DNA of 64,000 bases from JAWSVE01 sp050789445. GTDB taxonomy: Bacteria > Pseudomonadota > Gammaproteobacteria > Pseudomonadales > Cellvibrionaceae. Shown piece after piece: positions 62,193 through 64,000 of this stretch (positions within the stretch are counted from its first letter, which is position 1; each line of letters begins with the position of its first letter). The translations under genes were made by a program, and so were the position numbers. The notes under the pieces are model-generated. The model saw only the letters and a list, made by a program, of their open reading frames with translations. It ran no database searches and was not told the DNA's origin. The stretch is taken from assembly GCA_050789445.1 (NCBI GenBank), contig JAILXR010000001.1, positions 2,418,001 to 2,482,000 on the forward strand, read 5' to 3'.

Positions 62193-63203
62193 ATGTCTTC
62201 TAATATCATCAATGAAATTAACGACGAAAACACTCAGCAAATATCACCTGACAAACAACGCCCTATCATTGGCGTTGGCAGCTGTTTGGTGGCGCACCCT
62301 GTTCGATTCAATGGTGGCTATAAAAGAAAACACATGTACATCGATCGCTTAAAAAAGCACGCTGATCTCGTCCCTATCTGTCCAGAAATGGGGATTGGGC
62401 TGGGTGTTCCTCGAGAGACGATTCGACTTGTCGATATTGATGGAGAGCTACGCGCCAGAGACAGCGATACACAAACCAAAGATTATACCGATAAACTTAA
62501 AAATTATGCCGATGAACAATTACAACGCTTTCCTAACTTAGGCGGTTATATTTTGGTAAAAGGTTCGCCTAGCTGTGGATATGAACGCGTCACAAAATAT
62601 AACGAACAAGGAAACGGAATAGGAAGTGATGCTGCAGGTATTTATGCTCAACGACTGATGGACCAGAATCCATTATTACCAGTTGAAGAAGATGGCCGGC
62701 TTTACGATCACGCATTACGTGAAAGCTTTGTTAGTCGCATCTACCTCTATCACGATTGGCAACAATTAATTGCTTCGGGACTGACGTTTAAAAAATTATC
62801 TGATTTTTATTCCCGAAACAAATATTTAGTGATGGCACACTCAGTACCAGCCTACAAAGAAATAGGGCCACTACTTGCAAATGGAAAAAAACATCCTTTG
62901 AATGAGCTAGCAGATAAAATTATTTTATTAATGACCAATGCGCTAAAAAAAGTAGCGACACGTCGCTCTCACACCAACGTTCTTCATCATTTACAAGGCT
63001 ATTTAAAAAATAATTTATCCCAAGAAGAAAAAAAATCTCTACGCAGCTTGATTGATCAATATCGAGAAGGAATCGTGCCGCTGATCGTCCCCATGACATT
63101 ACTCAGACATCACTTTAATCACTCTCCGGACGAATATATTAGAAACCAAGTATTTATGCAGCCATATCCCGAAGACTTAGCGCTAAGAAGCCACCTTACA
63201 TAA
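62193..63203 (+). CDS. DUF523 + DUF1722 (YbgA-type) protein
   Basis: A 336-residue fusion. Residues ~20-165 are DUF523, with conserved GVGSCLVAHPVRFNGGYKR, CPEMGIGLGVPRETI and KGSPSCGYERV (paired Cys positions). Residues ~185-325 are DUF1722/YbgA, with FKKLSDFYSRNKYLVMAHS. The function is unproven; it is very often next to a photolyase gene, as here, and has been linked to light and DNA damage responses. ATG 62193 has GGAAAAG upstream; an earlier TTG at 62154 is less likely. No strong promoter was seen. Confidence 0.9.
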   Translation: MSSNIINEINDENTQQISPDKQRPIIGVGSCLVAHPVRFNGGYKRKHMYIDRLKKHADLVPICPEMGIGLGVPRETIRLVDIDGELRARDSDTQTKDYTDKLKNYADEQLQRFPNLGGYILVKGSPSCGYERVTKYNEQGNGIGSDAAGIYAQRLMDQNPLLPVEEDGRLYDHALRESFVSRIYLYHDWQQLIASGLTFKKLSDFYSRNKYLVMAHSVPAYKEIGPLLANGKKHPLNELADKIILLMTNALKKVATRRSHTNVLHHLQGYLKNNLSQEEKKSLRSLIDQYREGIVPLIVPMTLLRHHFNHSPDEYIRNQVFMQPYPEDLALRSHLT

Positions 63204-63276
63204 TTTCTATCTCTGAAAAACATCAGCTGACTAACTAAAAATTTCTCTATACCAATATCTATCTGACGAATAAACC

Positions 63277-64000
63277 ATGACAACAGCCCCCCGCGACAAT
63301 AAAAAATCTACACACAGTTTAGTGTGGTTCAGAAATGACCTGCGAGTTACCGATAATCCAGCGCTATATTCTGCCTGTAAAAACAGTGAATCCGTCACAG
63401 CCATTTTTTTTATCGCAGAACAACAGTGGAAAAAACACGATTGGTCAGACAGAAGAATCTACTTAACACTTCTGGCACTACAAGATCTTATCGAATCGTT
63501 AAAAAAAATTGGCGTACAGCTTCAATTAGAAACAGTCAACACTTTCGAGAAAACACCACTTAAAATAAAAAAAATAATTTTATCTAAACCATTTAGCGCC
63601 CTTTATTTTAACTCTGAATATGCTTTAGACGAAAAAAAGAGAGATCAAAAAATTCTAGACGTATGTAAAAAAGAACAAGTTCGAACCCATATCACCCACG
63701 GCAGTTTAATTATTCCTCCAGGGTCTATAAGAACAAAAACGAGAACACCTTATAAAATTTTTACTCCCTACAAACGAGAATGGATAAATACGCTAGTTCA
63801 CTTTGACCGGATGCCACTTGCAAAACCGAGAGCACTTGGTAGCGCAACAGCTAAAAAATTAAAAAATAAAATCACCACTTCAGATAGCTCCGATCTGCTT
63901 TCCAAACTGATTAAAAAATATGAATTGAAAATTACAAACCAAGATTTATATTACAAACAATCTTATGGCACCGAAGCTTACGCGCAAAAGCAGCTCAAAC
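63277..64000 (+). CDS. phrB: Deoxyribodipyrimidine photolyase, 3' end outside window
   Basis: The N-terminal 241 codons of a photolyase/cryptochrome. The protein starts MTTAPRDNKKSTHSLVWFRN and continues DLRVTDNPALYSACK, the nucleotide-binding-fold antenna domain that holds a folate or flavin cofactor. GSLIIPPGSIRTKTRTPYK followed by IFTPYKREW, and the FDRMPL linker, mark the family. The FAD domain lies beyond the window. It starts 73 bp after the DUF523/DUF1722 gene and probably shares its transcript. Confidence 0.92.
   Translation, partial: MTTAPRDNKKSTHSLVWFRNDLRVTDNPALYSACKNSESVTAIFFIAEQQWKKHDWSDRRIYLTLLALQDLIESLKKIGVQLQLETVNTFEKTPLKIKKIILSKPFSALYFNSEYALDEKKRDQKILDVCKKEQVRTHITHGSLIIPPGSIRTKTRTPYKIFTPYKREWINTLVHFDRMPLAKPRALGSATAKKLKNKITTSDSSDLLSKLIKKYELKITNQDLYYKQSYGTEAYAQKQLK

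Noticed and set aside
1..64000. tRNA and rRNA genes
   Set aside because: No cloverleaf with a GGTTCGAATCC-type arm or rRNA core sequence was recognised; a GTTCGAACC at about 63678 lies inside the photolyase gene and has no matching stems.

Overview
The window looks like chromosome of a gammaproteobacterium related to the Pseudomonadales/Cellvibrionales, probably marine. The DNA is visibly AT-rich. Three blocks keep gene orders known from Pseudomonas: ubiE-ubiJ-ubiB-hisI-hisE-tatABC, dtd-pip, and typA/thiI/glnA/ntrB/ntrC. The taxonomic placement is an inference from gene order and protein families, not from a marker tree.

Layout. 1-5.4 kb: the 3' part of a lipoxygenase-like gene, an ECF sigma factor, a Sco-type copper chaperone, a membrane chemoreceptor and a TonB-like lipoprotein. 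5.5-9.3 kb: a CPA2 K+/H+ antiporter, SlyD, and a cysteine-rich SufR-like regulator divergent from a VOC protein across two tandem palindromes. 9.7-25.5 kb: accessory metabolic and signalling genes. These are a GGDEF-EAL protein, a serine hydrolase, a redoxin/cytochrome c/copper-monooxygenase fusion, a Tat-exported molybdenum hydroxylase large subunit facing a cytochrome c'-like lipoprotein across a perfect FNR/Anr box, and a response regulator with a degenerate GGDEF domain. 25.7-28.0 kb: small membrane proteins and a DUF924 protein.

28.2-32.9 kb is the most distinctive part. It is a chain of small minus-strand genes separated by attC recombination sites, that is, an integron gene-cassette array with no integrase gene in the window (CALIN-type). 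Cassette products include SMI1/KNR4, YdeI-like, DUF3806, PPOX-fold and VOC proteins and several unknowns. Two cassettes share a non-coding leader. The upstream edge of the array holds a non-coding element bounded by 15-bp inverted repeats.

33.2-41.0 kb: alkylation repair genes (ogt and an Ada/AlkA fusion), then a four-gene polyamine cluster. It runs arginine to agmatine (SpeA), to putrescine (SpeB), to carboxyspermidine (saccharopine-dehydrogenase-like enzyme), to spermidine (NspC-type decarboxylase). 41.1-50 kb: a PLA2-like secreted protein, ubiquinone genes, hisIE, the Tat translocase, dtd, pip and tag. 50.1-63.2 kb: typA, a Cache-HAMP-GGDEF-EAL protein, thiI, then glnA behind a sigma54 promoter with two NtrC sites, DUF4124, ntrB and ntrC. 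The window closes with a DUF523/DUF1722 protein and a truncated photolyase gene.

I saw no rRNA, tRNA, CRISPR array, IS transposase or prophage gene.
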